Assembly: GCA_024638345.1 (NCBI GenBank)
Contig: JAHEKL010000040.1
Span: 1-14,257 of the forward strand
Reading direction: 5' to 3'
Length of the DNA: 14,257 nucleotides
DNA from: Gammaproteobacteria bacterium
Lineage (GTDB): Bacteria > Gemmatimonadota > Gemmatimonadetes > Longimicrobiales > Gaopeijiaceae
This document shows positions 7,508 to 13,796 of the stretch, piece after piece. The notes beneath the pieces are model-generated. The model was not told the origin of the DNA. It worked only from the letters and a program-made list of their open reading frames with translations, and did not search any database. The translations under genes and the position numbers were made by a program. How positions within the stretch are numbered: position 1 is the stretch's first letter; each line of letters starts with the position of its first letter.

Positions 7508-9337
7508 TCAACGGTCCGACCCCGCGAGCACCCCGACCCGATCGGGGTGGCGAGCTCCCGCCTCCAGACCTGCGTACGGGATCTCGAGATCGTACTGCCG
7601 CATGTCCCAGGCGGCGGTCGGGCACCTCTCGGCACACAGACCGCAGTGGATGCAGAGATCCTCGTCCTTGACCATGACCCGGGCGGTTTGAGGCAGGTTC
7701 TCGGACACATAGAGGTCCTGAGCCAGATTCACGGCCGGAGCGCTCAGCCGGCCACGCAGCTCCTCTTCGTCACCGTTGGGCGCGATGGTCAGACAATTCA
7801 GCGGACAGATGTCGACGCAGGCGTCACACTCGATGCAAAGGTTAGTGGTGAAGTGAGTTTGCACGTCGCAGTTCAAGCATCGCTCGACCTCGTTCAGCGT
7901 CTGCTGAAGATCGAATCCCTCCTCGACCTCAACCGTCAACTCCTGCAGTCGTTGCTCGAGCTGCACATGGCGCATCTTCTGGCGTTGTGCCTCGTCGTAG
8001 TCGTTGCTGTAGCTCCATTCGTGCAGCCCCATCTTCCGACTCACGAGATTCATTCCATAGGGCGGCCGGTCGCCGATCGGAAGGTCCTGGCAGTACTGAT
8101 GGATCGAGATGGCCGCCTGGTGGCCGTGCTCGACCGCCCAGATGATGTTCTCGGGTCCCCAGGCGGCGTCGCCGCCGAAGAACACCCCTTCCCGGGTGCA
8201 CTGGAAGGTCGCCTTGTCGACCAAGGGCTCGTCCCACTCGTTGAACTCGATGCCGATGTCCCGCTCGATCCAAGGAAAAGCCGTCTCCTGCCCGATCGCC
8301 AGGATGACCGTGTCGCACGGGATGATCCGGTTCCCCTTCACCTCTTTTCGAAGGCGCCCGTCCTCTCCCTCGTGCCAGTCGACGAGCTCGAAGTCCATGC
8401 CCACGAGCTCGCCGTCCTCGATCACGAACCGGGTAGGCGAGTGATTCTCCAAGACCTCGACCTTCTCTTCCTCGGCGTCCTCGAGTTCCCAGGGCGAAGC
8501 CTTGAAGTGCTCGCGCGACTTACGCGCCATGACCTTCACGTCCGTTCCACCGATCCGCATCGCCGTCCGACAGCAGTCCATCGCGGTATTCCCGACCCCG
8601 ATGACCAGCACGCGGTCCTCGATCCTGTCGATGTGACCGAACGCGACGGATTCCAGCCAATCGATTCCGATGTGGATCCGTTCCGAGTCGTATCGTCCCT
8701 CGATCTCGAGATTCTTGCCTCTGGGAGCTCCTGATCCCACGAAGATCGCGTCCCAATCGCCCATTTCCCCGTCCAAGAGCGCCTGCATGCTGGAGACGGG
8801 CGTATTCAGACGCAGGTCGACACCCATGTCGAGGATGTAGTCGATCTCTTCCTTGAGGACCGCGGGCGGAAGTCGGAACTGGGGGATATTGGACCACATC
8901 AAGCCCCCTGGCCGGTCCTGCTTCTCGAAGATCGTCACCTCGTAGCCCAGCGGGAGGAGATCGTTCGCGACGGTCAGCGAGGCAGGGCCAGATCCCACGC
9001 AGGCGACTCTTCTGCCGTTCTTCTGAGTCGGGATTCGCGGCAGGAGGTCCTCGATATCGCCACGAAGATCGGAAGCCACTCGCTTGAGGCGGCAGATGGC
9101 GACCGGCTCCCCGTCCAGGCGTGTCCTTCGGCACGCCGGCTCGCACGGACGGTCACAAGTCCGTCCCAGGATCCCCGGGAACACGTTCGAGTCCCGGTTG
9201 AGCATGTACGCCTCGGTGTACTTCCCTTGAGCGATCAGTCGGATGTACTGCGGCACGTTCGTGTGCGCGGGACATCCCCACTGGCAGTCCACGACCTTGT
9301 GGTAGTACTGCGGATCTGAAACATCCGTAGGCTTCAT
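7508..9337 (-). CDS. GltD-like FAD/NAD(P) oxidoreductase fused to a C-terminal 2x[4Fe-4S] ferredoxin domain
   Basis: A 609-residue flavoprotein. The N-terminal GltD-type Fe-S region has Cys18, Cys22, Cys61, Cys65 and Cys69 (CQWGC, CDRPCEPAC). The FAD site is GSGPAS (115-120), the NAD(P) site GVGNTAMD (247-254), and the second FAD motif FFGGDAAWGPENIIWA (386-401). After a linker rich in Gln and Glu come CLNC (487-490) and a bacterial ferredoxin pair: CIECDACVDIC (501-511) and CIHCGLCAERC (562-572). These supply all eight ligands for two [4Fe-4S] clusters. GltD and NfnB-like proteins move electrons between NAD(P)H and Fe-S proteins. Being first in line before korA and korB, it is probably the partner that links ferredoxin-level electrons to NAD(P); this is inference. 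It is not glutamate synthase small subunit proper, because no gltB is adjacent and GltD lacks the ferredoxin tail. The SD before ATG 9337 is weak. Confidence 0.9.
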   Translation of the reverse strand: MKPTDVSDPQYYHKVVDCQWGCPAHTNVPQYIRLIAQGKYTEAYMLNRDSNVFPGILGRTCDRPCEPACRRTRLDGEPVAICRLKRVASDLRGDIEDLLPRIPTQKNGRRVACVGSGPASLTVANDLLPLGYEVTIFEKQDRPGGLMWSNIPQFRLPPAVLKEEIDYILDMGVDLRLNTPVSSMQALLDGEMGDWDAIFVGSGAPRGKNLEIEGRYDSERIHIGIDWLESVAFGHIDRIEDRVLVIGVGNTAMDCCRTAMRIGGTDVKVMARKSREHFKASPWELEDAEEEKVEVLENHSPTRFVIEDGELVGMDFELVDWHEGEDGRLRKEVKGNRIIPCDTVILAIGQETAFPWIERDIGIEFNEWDEPLVDKATFQCTREGVFFGGDAAWGPENIIWAVEHGHQAAISIHQYCQDLPIGDRPPYGMNLVSRKMGLHEWSYSNDYDEAQRQKMRHVQLEQRLQELTVEVEEGFDLQQTLNEVERCLNCDVQTHFTTNLCIECDACVDICPLNCLTIAPNGDEEELRGRLSAPAVNLAQDLYVSENLPQTARVMVKDEDLCIHCGLCAERCPTAAWDMRQYDLEIPYAGLEAGARHPDRVGVLAGSDR

Positions 9338-9465
9338 GGATCCAGTCCGTAGTCGTGGGAAGTACGGGTCGGAGGCGAGATCTCGGGGTAGGCCCGGGTC
9401 TTTAGAGAGGAGAGACTTCGGTCGGAATCCCCGTCGGATGACCTGGGATCCTGGATGGAACCGTG

Positions 9466-9482
9466 GTGAGTTTTTCGCTCAC
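9466..9482. repeat. Inverted repeat GTGAG-N7-CTCAC
   Basis: Five-bp perfect arms separated by TTTTTCG. It lies about 34 bp (centre to centre) from the repeat at 9501-9516. Short enough to occur by chance; noted because it is one of three in a row. Confidence 0.35.
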
Positions 9483-9500
9483 AAAACACCTCGAGTCGAT

Positions 9501-9516
9501 GAGACATGGTTGTCTC
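9501..9516. repeat. Perfect inverted repeat GAGACA-TGGT-TGTCTC
   Basis: Six-bp arms around a 4-nt centre, placed just downstream of the candidate minus-strand promoter. It could be a protein-binding operator or a small RNA hairpin in the leader of the flavoprotein-korAB transcript. No T-run follows, so it is not an intrinsic terminator. Confidence 0.5.
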
Positions 9517-9534
9517 TTCAACCGAAACAGGCAT

Positions 9535-9547
9535 TTGCGCCTCGCAA
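9535..9547. repeat. Inverted repeat TTGCG-CCT-CGCAA
   Basis: Five-bp perfect arms around three bases. It sits immediately next to the candidate minus-strand -10 element at 9550-9555, a position where a repressor could block initiation. Short; chance is possible. Confidence 0.35.
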
Positions 9548-9549
9548 GT

Positions 9550-9576
9550 TTAATAGCACCAAGGGATCGGTGGCAA
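9550..9576 (-). promoter_or_regulatory. Candidate sigma70-like promoter for the flavoprotein-korAB operon
   Basis: On the minus strand, TTGCCA (9576-9571) is followed after 15 bp by TATTAA (9555-9550), a tolerable -35/-10 pair with a short spacer. It lies in the AT-richer part of the divergent region and would give a leader of about 200 nt before ATG 9337. Seen by eye only; not distinguishable from chance without expression data. Confidence 0.3.
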
Positions 9577-9727
9577 CAACGACCGAGGTTGCAGGATCGG
9601 GGCCACGGGTGGTCCTCGAGGGACACCCTTCCGTCTTGCCCCCAGCGTCGCGCTCCCCTACCCTCCCCCGAATCGAGAGCTGGGCGATTCCCGATCATCA
9701 AACGATCCAGCGGGGAGAGGGTGCATC

Positions 9728-10696
9728 ATGCGCGCGATTCGGGTTGAGGCGGTCGGTGGGCCCGAGGCACTGCAGGTTCGCGAGGTCCCCGTGCCGGAGC
9801 CCGGGGATGGAGAGGCCCGCGTTCGGGTGACGGCCTCGGGTGTGAACTTCATCGATGTGTACACAAGAACCGGAGCGTACAAGGTGCCTCCGCCGTTCAC
9901 CCCCGGAATGGAAGCGGCCGGCGTGGTCGACGCGGTCGGGCCCGGTGTTTCGGGGGTCTCGGTAGGAGACCGGGTGGCCTATGCGATGCAGATCGGAAGC
10001 TACGCGGAGCAGGCGATCGTCCCCGCATGGAAGCTCGTGCCCGTCCCGGAAGATGTGGATCTGGAAGTCGCCGCGGCCGTCATGCTACAGGGAATGACCG
10101 CGCACTACCTGACACAGAGTACCGTACAGCTCGGCGAGGGACAGACCGCGCTCGTCCACGCGGCCGCCGGCGGGGTCGGTCTCCTCCTGACCCAGATCGC
10201 GAAGCGTTGCGGCGCCGTCGTATACGGAACGGTCTCCACCGAAGAGAAGGCCGCCCTCGCCAAAGCCGCCGGGCTGGACGAGGTCATCCGCTACACCGAG
10301 GTGGACTTTCAGGAAGAAGTCGCCCGACTCACGAATGGCACCGGAGTGGACGTCGTCTACGACTCGGTCGGAAAGGACACGTTCGACAGGAGCATGGCCT
10401 GCCTGCGGCCGAGGGGCTACCTGGTTCTGTATGGCCAGTCCAGCGGCGCCGTTCCGCCGGTCGATCCACAGCGACTGAACCGCGGGGGATCGCTCTACCT
10501 AACCCGGCCCAGCCTCGGTCACTACATGACCGACGCCGAAGAGGCCGCCTCGCGCGCGGGCGACCTCTTCAGATGGATCCGGGAGGGGAAGCTGAACGTC
10601 CGCATCGGGGAGTCACACTCCCTCGAGGACGCCGGTTTGGCTCACGAGCGCCTCACCGGTCGAAAGACGACCGGCAAGGTGCTGCTCATTCCATAG
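9728..10696 (+). CDS. qor: NADPH:quinone oxidoreductase (zeta-crystallin-like, MDR superfamily)
   Basis: A 322-residue zinc-free medium-chain dehydrogenase/reductase, close to the usual 324-327 residues of QOR proteins. It shows the QOR-type N-terminus with SGVNFIDVYTRTGAY (37-51) and PFTPGMEAAGVV (56-67). The Rossmann nucleotide motif is AAAGGVGLLLTQIAK (145-159). Further family motifs are VVYDSVGKDTFDRS (209-222), YLVLYGQSSG (231-240) and RPSLGHY (260-266), ending GKVLLIP. Zinc-ligand cysteines of alcohol dehydrogenases are absent. It is expected to be cytosolic and to reduce quinones or enones with NADPH, often one electron at a time. The start ATG has GGGGAGAGGG about seven nt upstream, a strong SD. 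It is transcribed divergently from the flavoprotein-korAB genes and converges on the TPR gene with only 37 bp between stops. Confidence 0.93.
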   Translation: MRAIRVEAVGGPEALQVREVPVPEPGDGEARVRVTASGVNFIDVYTRTGAYKVPPPFTPGMEAAGVVDAVGPGVSGVSVGDRVAYAMQIGSYAEQAIVPAWKLVPVPEDVDLEVAAAVMLQGMTAHYLTQSTVQLGEGQTALVHAAAGGVGLLLTQIAKRCGAVVYGTVSTEEKAALAKAAGLDEVIRYTEVDFQEEVARLTNGTGVDVVYDSVGKDTFDRSMACLRPRGYLVLYGQSSGAVPPVDPQRLNRGGSLYLTRPSLGHYMTDAEEAASRAGDLFRWIREGKLNVRIGESHSLEDAGLAHERLTGRKTTGKVLLIP

Positions 10697-10733
10697 GCCC
10701 TCGCAGGGGCGGCTCCCGCTCTACCGATCGAGC

Positions 10734-12383
10734 CTAGAATCGCGACGATCGGATCAGCGTGTCCGTCTCGGACCAGGAGTCCTCGAACCACTCACGGGTC
10801 TCGCCGGCTTCGGCGTCTCGCCCCTGAGCGCGCAGCGCCAGCTCGAGCCCGAAGATCGACCAGCCGTTGTGCGGATGCATTTCGAGCGAAGCGCGGTACG
10901 CCGCCTCCGCGTCTTCCGGGCGGCCGGCTTCCAGGAGCGCGGCACCCAGCCAGTGGTGTGCCCCGAAATTCAGCGGCTCTGGCTCGTCATACGACAGGCC
11001 TTCATGAATCTCCACGGCCTGCTCGAAGGATGCGATCGCTTCGTCCAGACGTCCCTCCTCCCTCAGGATCTCTCCTTCCAGGATCCCGGCGGCAACTCCC
11101 AGGAGCTGCTCGGCAGTGTGGCGATTCCGGATCAGTTCGTCCTCAGGAGTGGTCCGGGCGGCTTCTTTGACCCGGTCCAGGAGCACCCGAGCGATGTCGG
11201 CCTCGCCGGTCCGGAGGTGCGCATATCCGCGCGCGAATTCGAATAGCCCCCTCTGGATCGGTTGCTCGGGAGTCTCCTCCAACTCGAGGATCTCCTCGAA
11301 CCAGCCGAAGCGGAGCAGCACGAGCGCCTCGTAGAAGACACCGTCCGGCACCTGATCCGCGTATGCCTTGGCAGCGCGGAGCGAGACGCCACCCTGGCCA
11401 GCCATCGAACCGGCAAAGAAAAGCATGTGGAGATTGTGGGTGGCGGCGTAGGAGACTCCTTCCTCCCAAGCGGCTCGCTGATCGGAGTGCCAGGCCCGGA
11501 TATTGGCGCGAACCGCCGAATTCCAGCGACCGATCTCGTTATACGTATGCGAGGGCATGTGGTTGATGTGGCTCGATCCGGGAATCGTGGCACCGAGCAG
11601 ATCCGCGCACGACTCCGCCTTCTCGGGAGCCTCCGTGGCCTCCGTTCCGTGCACATACAGATGACAGGCGCCCGGATGTGCCATGTTCTTCGACAGCACG
11701 TCCTCCAGCACCGTGTGGAAACGCTGTACCGAGGGATCGCCCAGGCGATACAGCGCTCGCCTCGGATCCAGGAGCATCAACGACTCGGCGTACAGGGTTC
11801 CGACGTCGAGGTCGTCCGGGTAGGCGCGGTAGATCTCCGCCATGGCCCGAGCGTACGCGGAGTCCAACTGCGGGCGCCGCTCTTCGACCTCTTCCTCGGT
11901 GTAGCGGAGCGCCATGGCCTCGATCAGCGCACGCTCGACAGGGCTCGCTGCCTCCTCGGACAGGTCCAGCGCCCTCTGGATCGACGCGAACGCCTCGGGA
12001 GCGTTTTGTGCCTGCATCCCTCCGTTGAGGAAGGGGCCTCTCGCCCACGCCTCCCCGAAGTAGCACATGGCGCAGTCGGGATCCTGTCTCTGGGCCTCCT
12101 CGAACGACGCAACCGCCGCCGGGAGCGTGAACGCATACATCATCTGCATGCCCTGGGTGAAGAATGCCCGGGCTGCCGGCGAGTCCGTGGTGATGTCGCG
12201 ACTGTGCGGTCCGAGGACGGTGGAGTAGAGAGGGAACTGGGGCTCCACCGACATCACCACATCTTCGTGCGCCTCATGTTGTGCCAACACCGGCGTGGCC
12301 GCGAGGAAGCCGGCCGAAGCCAGGGCCAGGGCGATCATCGGTGTTCGCCCGATCCAACTGGACGACGATTGCGAACGCAGCAT
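10734..12383 (-). CDS. Exported TPR protein of the 'HLYxH...HMPSH' family
   Basis: A 549-residue protein from ATG 12383. GGGAGGGAG at 12391-12399 lies seven nt upstream and decides this start over the longer reading from 12470. A signal peptide runs to about residue 34 (IALALASAGFLAATPVLA, then QHEAHE). TPR-like helical pairs follow, e.g. FTLPAAVASFEEAQRQDPDCAMCYFGEAWARGP (85-117) and, at the C-terminus, LDEAIASFEQAVEIH and PEDAEAAYRASLEMHPHNGW. The middle holds the family signatures HPGACHLYVHGTEA (236-249) and HINHMPSHTYNEIGRW (272-287), with several conserved His residues. Such proteins are common in soil bacteria and have no established function that I know of. A periplasmic scaffold or metal-binding role is conceivable but not shown. 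CxxC (Cys104, Cys107) is a possible disulfide. The family call comes from recalled motif similarity. Confidence 0.85.
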   Translation of the reverse strand: MLRSQSSSSWIGRTPMIALALASAGFLAATPVLAQHEAHEDVVMSVEPQFPLYSTVLGPHSRDITTDSPAARAFFTQGMQMMYAFTLPAAVASFEEAQRQDPDCAMCYFGEAWARGPFLNGGMQAQNAPEAFASIQRALDLSEEAASPVERALIEAMALRYTEEEVEERRPQLDSAYARAMAEIYRAYPDDLDVGTLYAESLMLLDPRRALYRLGDPSVQRFHTVLEDVLSKNMAHPGACHLYVHGTEATEAPEKAESCADLLGATIPGSSHINHMPSHTYNEIGRWNSAVRANIRAWHSDQRAAWEEGVSYAATHNLHMLFFAGSMAGQGGVSLRAAKAYADQVPDGVFYEALVLLRFGWFEEILELEETPEQPIQRGLFEFARGYAHLRTGEADIARVLLDRVKEAARTTPEDELIRNRHTAEQLLGVAAGILEGEILREEGRLDEAIASFEQAVEIHEGLSYDEPEPLNFGAHHWLGAALLEAGRPEDAEAAYRASLEMHPHNGWSIFGLELALRAQGRDAEAGETREWFEDSWSETDTLIRSSRF

Positions 12384-12390
12384 CTTGGGA

Positions 12391-12399
12391 CTCCCTCCC
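12391..12399 (-). promoter_or_regulatory. Strong ribosome binding site of the TPR gene
   Basis: GGGAGGGAG on the minus strand, seven nt before ATG 12383. It supports that start over 12470 and leaves 12384-12514 as a true divergent intergenic region. Confidence 0.65.
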
Positions 12400-12411
12400 G
12401 GGGGTGCGTAA

Positions 12412-12479
12412 ACGGCTCTCGGATCCGACCTTGAAGGATGCGAGGCTCCCGAACCGGGAGCAAGGGGCACGGCTCTCGG
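12412..12479. repeat. Direct repeat ACGGCTCTCGG flanking the hairpin (12412-12422 and 12469-12479)
   Basis: The same 11-mer occurs twice, 57 bp apart start to start, one copy on each side of the hairpin at 12445-12461. Both copies lie in the 131-bp divergent region. They could be paired binding sites for a regulator of the TPR gene, trmH or both. Confidence 0.45.
12445..12461. repeat. Perfect hairpin GCTCCCG-AAC-CGGGAGC between divergent TPR and trmH genes
   Basis: Seven-bp fully complementary GC-rich arms with a 3-nt loop. No T-run follows on either strand, so a terminator is unlikely; an operator or a leader hairpin of the TPR mRNA is possible. Confidence 0.55.
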
Positions 12480-12514
12480 CCGCGCCCTAGTCCAGAGTAC
12501 AGCGTCGGGGCTCT

Positions 12515-13162
12515 ATGGGTCCGAAACGATTCAGGCGGCTCGGGGCGGTGCTCGATCGCCGACAACCCGATCTGACCGTGCTGCTGGAACGGGTCGACAA
12601 GCCGCACAACTTCTCCGCGATTCTTCGTAACTGTGACGCCGTCGGAATACTCGAGGTCCACGTCGTTCCGCCGAAAAAGGGGCTGGAGGTGCACCACGGC
12701 ACCTCGGCCGGCACGGGAAAGTGGATGCGGGTGCATCGTCACGAGAGCGCCTCCGAGGCGATCTCGAATCTGAAGCACTCGGGGCACCAGATCATCGCTG
12801 CACAGCCGGGCGGCGATTCGGTCGATTTCAGAGAGCCGGATTACACGCGGCCCACCGCGCTCCTCATGGGCGCCGAGCTCTTTGGTGTGAGCGAAGAGGC
12901 CCTCGGCCAGGCGGACGTCCGCATTCGCATTCCCATGGTCGGGATGGCGCGGTCGCTGAACGTCTCCGTCGCCACTGCGCTGGTGCTCTACGAAGCGTAT
13001 CGACAGCGTGACGACGCAGGGCTCTATGACGAGTCCAGGCTCGATCCCGAAGTGAGGAAGCGGCTGCTCTTCGAATGGTCGTACCCGGAGATGGCCCGCG
13101 TTCTAGTGGCGGAGGGCTCGCCCTATCCCGAGCTCGAGCCGGACGGGACGATCAAGGATTGA
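12515..13162 (+). CDS. trmH: tRNA (guanosine(18)-2'-O)-methyltransferase TrmH (SpoU family, SPOUT class)
   Basis: A 215-residue protein colinear with E. coli TrmH. It opens with RRLGAVLDRRQPDLTVLLERV and continues with KPHNFSAILRNCDAVG (29-44, motif 1, with Asn32 and the catalytic Arg38). Motif 2 is MGAELFGVSEEAL (118-130). Motif 3 is IPMVGMARSLNVSVATALVLYE (139-160), which forms the trefoil knot that binds S-adenosylmethionine. The C-terminal RLLFEWSYPEMARVL and PYPELEPDGTI match the TrmH tail and not that of the RlmB rRNA enzymes. It methylates the ribose of G18 in the D-loop of tRNA, in the cytosol. ATG 12515 is the only sensible start, since an in-frame TAG lies at 12488-12490; the SD (GGGG) is weak. 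Its stop lies inside the end of the convergent pdxH gene. Confidence 0.94.
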   Translation: MGPKRFRRLGAVLDRRQPDLTVLLERVDKPHNFSAILRNCDAVGILEVHVVPPKKGLEVHHGTSAGTGKWMRVHRHESASEAISNLKHSGHQIIAAQPGGDSVDFREPDYTRPTALLMGAELFGVSEEALGQADVRIRIPMVGMARSLNVSVATALVLYEAYRQRDDAGLYDESRLDPEVRKRLLFEWSYPEMARVLVAEGSPYPELEPDGTIKD

Positions 13163-13796
13163 GGCGTTCGAGCGACCACCCCTCCCCCCTGATCAGGTCC
13201 CGGCGACGAAAGAGGAATCGGTCGTGCAGACGGTCGTCTCTTCCCTGCCAGAATTCGACTTCGATGGGGGTCAGACGGTACCCGCCCCAGTGTGGGGGCC
13301 GCGGGATTTCAGCGCTCGCGTAGCGAGTCTCGAGCTCGCGACATCGAGCTTCGAGCGCCTCGCGCGTCTCGAGCGGCTCGCTCTGGCGCGAGGCCCAGGC
13401 CCCGATCTGGCTTCCCCTCGGCCTGGTCGCGAAGTACCGGTCGGACTCCTCCGCCGAGACCTTCCCCACCGGCCCCCGCACGCGCATCTGCCGGTTCAGA
13501 TCCGGCCAGTAGAAGGTGATCGCGGCCCGCCCGCTCGCGTCCAGGGCCTTCGCCTTGCGGGACCGGTAGTTGGTGAAGAAGGTGAGCCCGCGGTCGTCGA
13601 TGCTCTTCACCAGCACGATCCGCCCCTCTGGCCAACCGTCATCATCCACCGTGGAAAGGGAAACGGCGTTCGGAAAGACGAGGTTCGAGCGCGCATACGC
13701 ATCCTCGAGCCAGCGGGCACAAGTCCTGAGCGGATCGGCGCCGAGATCGTCGGCACTCAGCGACCCCTCGGGGCCTCGCGAAGCCTCATCCGTCAT
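13152..13796 (-). CDS. pdxH: Pyridoxamine 5'-phosphate oxidase PdxH
   Basis: A 214-residue flavoprotein, near the 218 residues of E. coli PdxH. It oxidises pyridoxine- or pyridoxamine-5'-phosphate to pyridoxal phosphate using FMN and O2, so it fits an aerobic host. Motifs: DDDGWPEGRIVLVK (51-64), LTFFTNYRSRKA (71-82), DLNRQMRVRG (99-108), YFATRPRGSQIGAWAS (121-136), PPHWGGYRLTPIEVEFWQG (167-185) and DRLHDRFLFRR (188-198), ending W-x-x-x-RLNP as in the family. The chosen ATG 13796 overlaps the preceding gene by 11 nt; a TTG at 13814 would add six residues. Neither has a strong SD, so coupling to the upstream gene is likely. Its stop overlaps that of trmH by 11 bp in the convergent orientation. 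Confidence 0.94.
   Translation of the reverse strand: MTDEASRGPEGSLSADDLGADPLRTCARWLEDAYARSNLVFPNAVSLSTVDDDGWPEGRIVLVKSIDDRGLTFFTNYRSRKAKALDASGRAAITFYWPDLNRQMRVRGPVGKVSAEESDRYFATRPRGSQIGAWASRQSEPLETREALEARCRELETRYASAEIPRPPHWGGYRLTPIEVEFWQGRDDRLHDRFLFRRRDLIRGEGWSLERLNP

Larger units (their letters stand above)
9338..9727. other. Divergent intergenic region between the korAB operon and the quinone reductase gene
   Basis: About 390 bp with no convincing gene. It is more AT-rich around 9465-9580 than the flanks. It holds three short inverted repeats (9466-9482, 9501-9516, 9535-9547), a candidate minus-strand promoter (9550-9576), a 10-bp palindrome at 9376-9385, and the SD of the plus-strand gene just before 9728. 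I found no clear plus-strand -35/-10 pair. Confidence 0.6.

Noticed and set aside
7491..7637. Upstream extension of korA (49 extra residues)
   Set aside because: It would lie inside the end of the flavoprotein gene, reads as Arg/Pro/Gly-rich sequence, and KorA proteins normally begin close to the KIGTVNG region that follows ATG 7490.
7547..8734. A 395-codon plus-strand frame opposite the flavoprotein gene
   Set aside because: Antisense shadow; the minus-strand frame carries all expected FAD, NAD(P) and Fe-S motifs.
10697..10733. Terminator between convergent qor and TPR genes (GCCCT-CGC-AGGGGC)
   Set aside because: The stem is short with a mismatch and has no T-run, so it cannot be called a terminator by eye.
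11262..12434. A 390-codon plus-strand frame opposite the TPR gene
   Set aside because: Low-complexity Arg/Leu/Gly-rich translation without motifs, fully antisense to a gene with a signal peptide, strong SD and family signatures.
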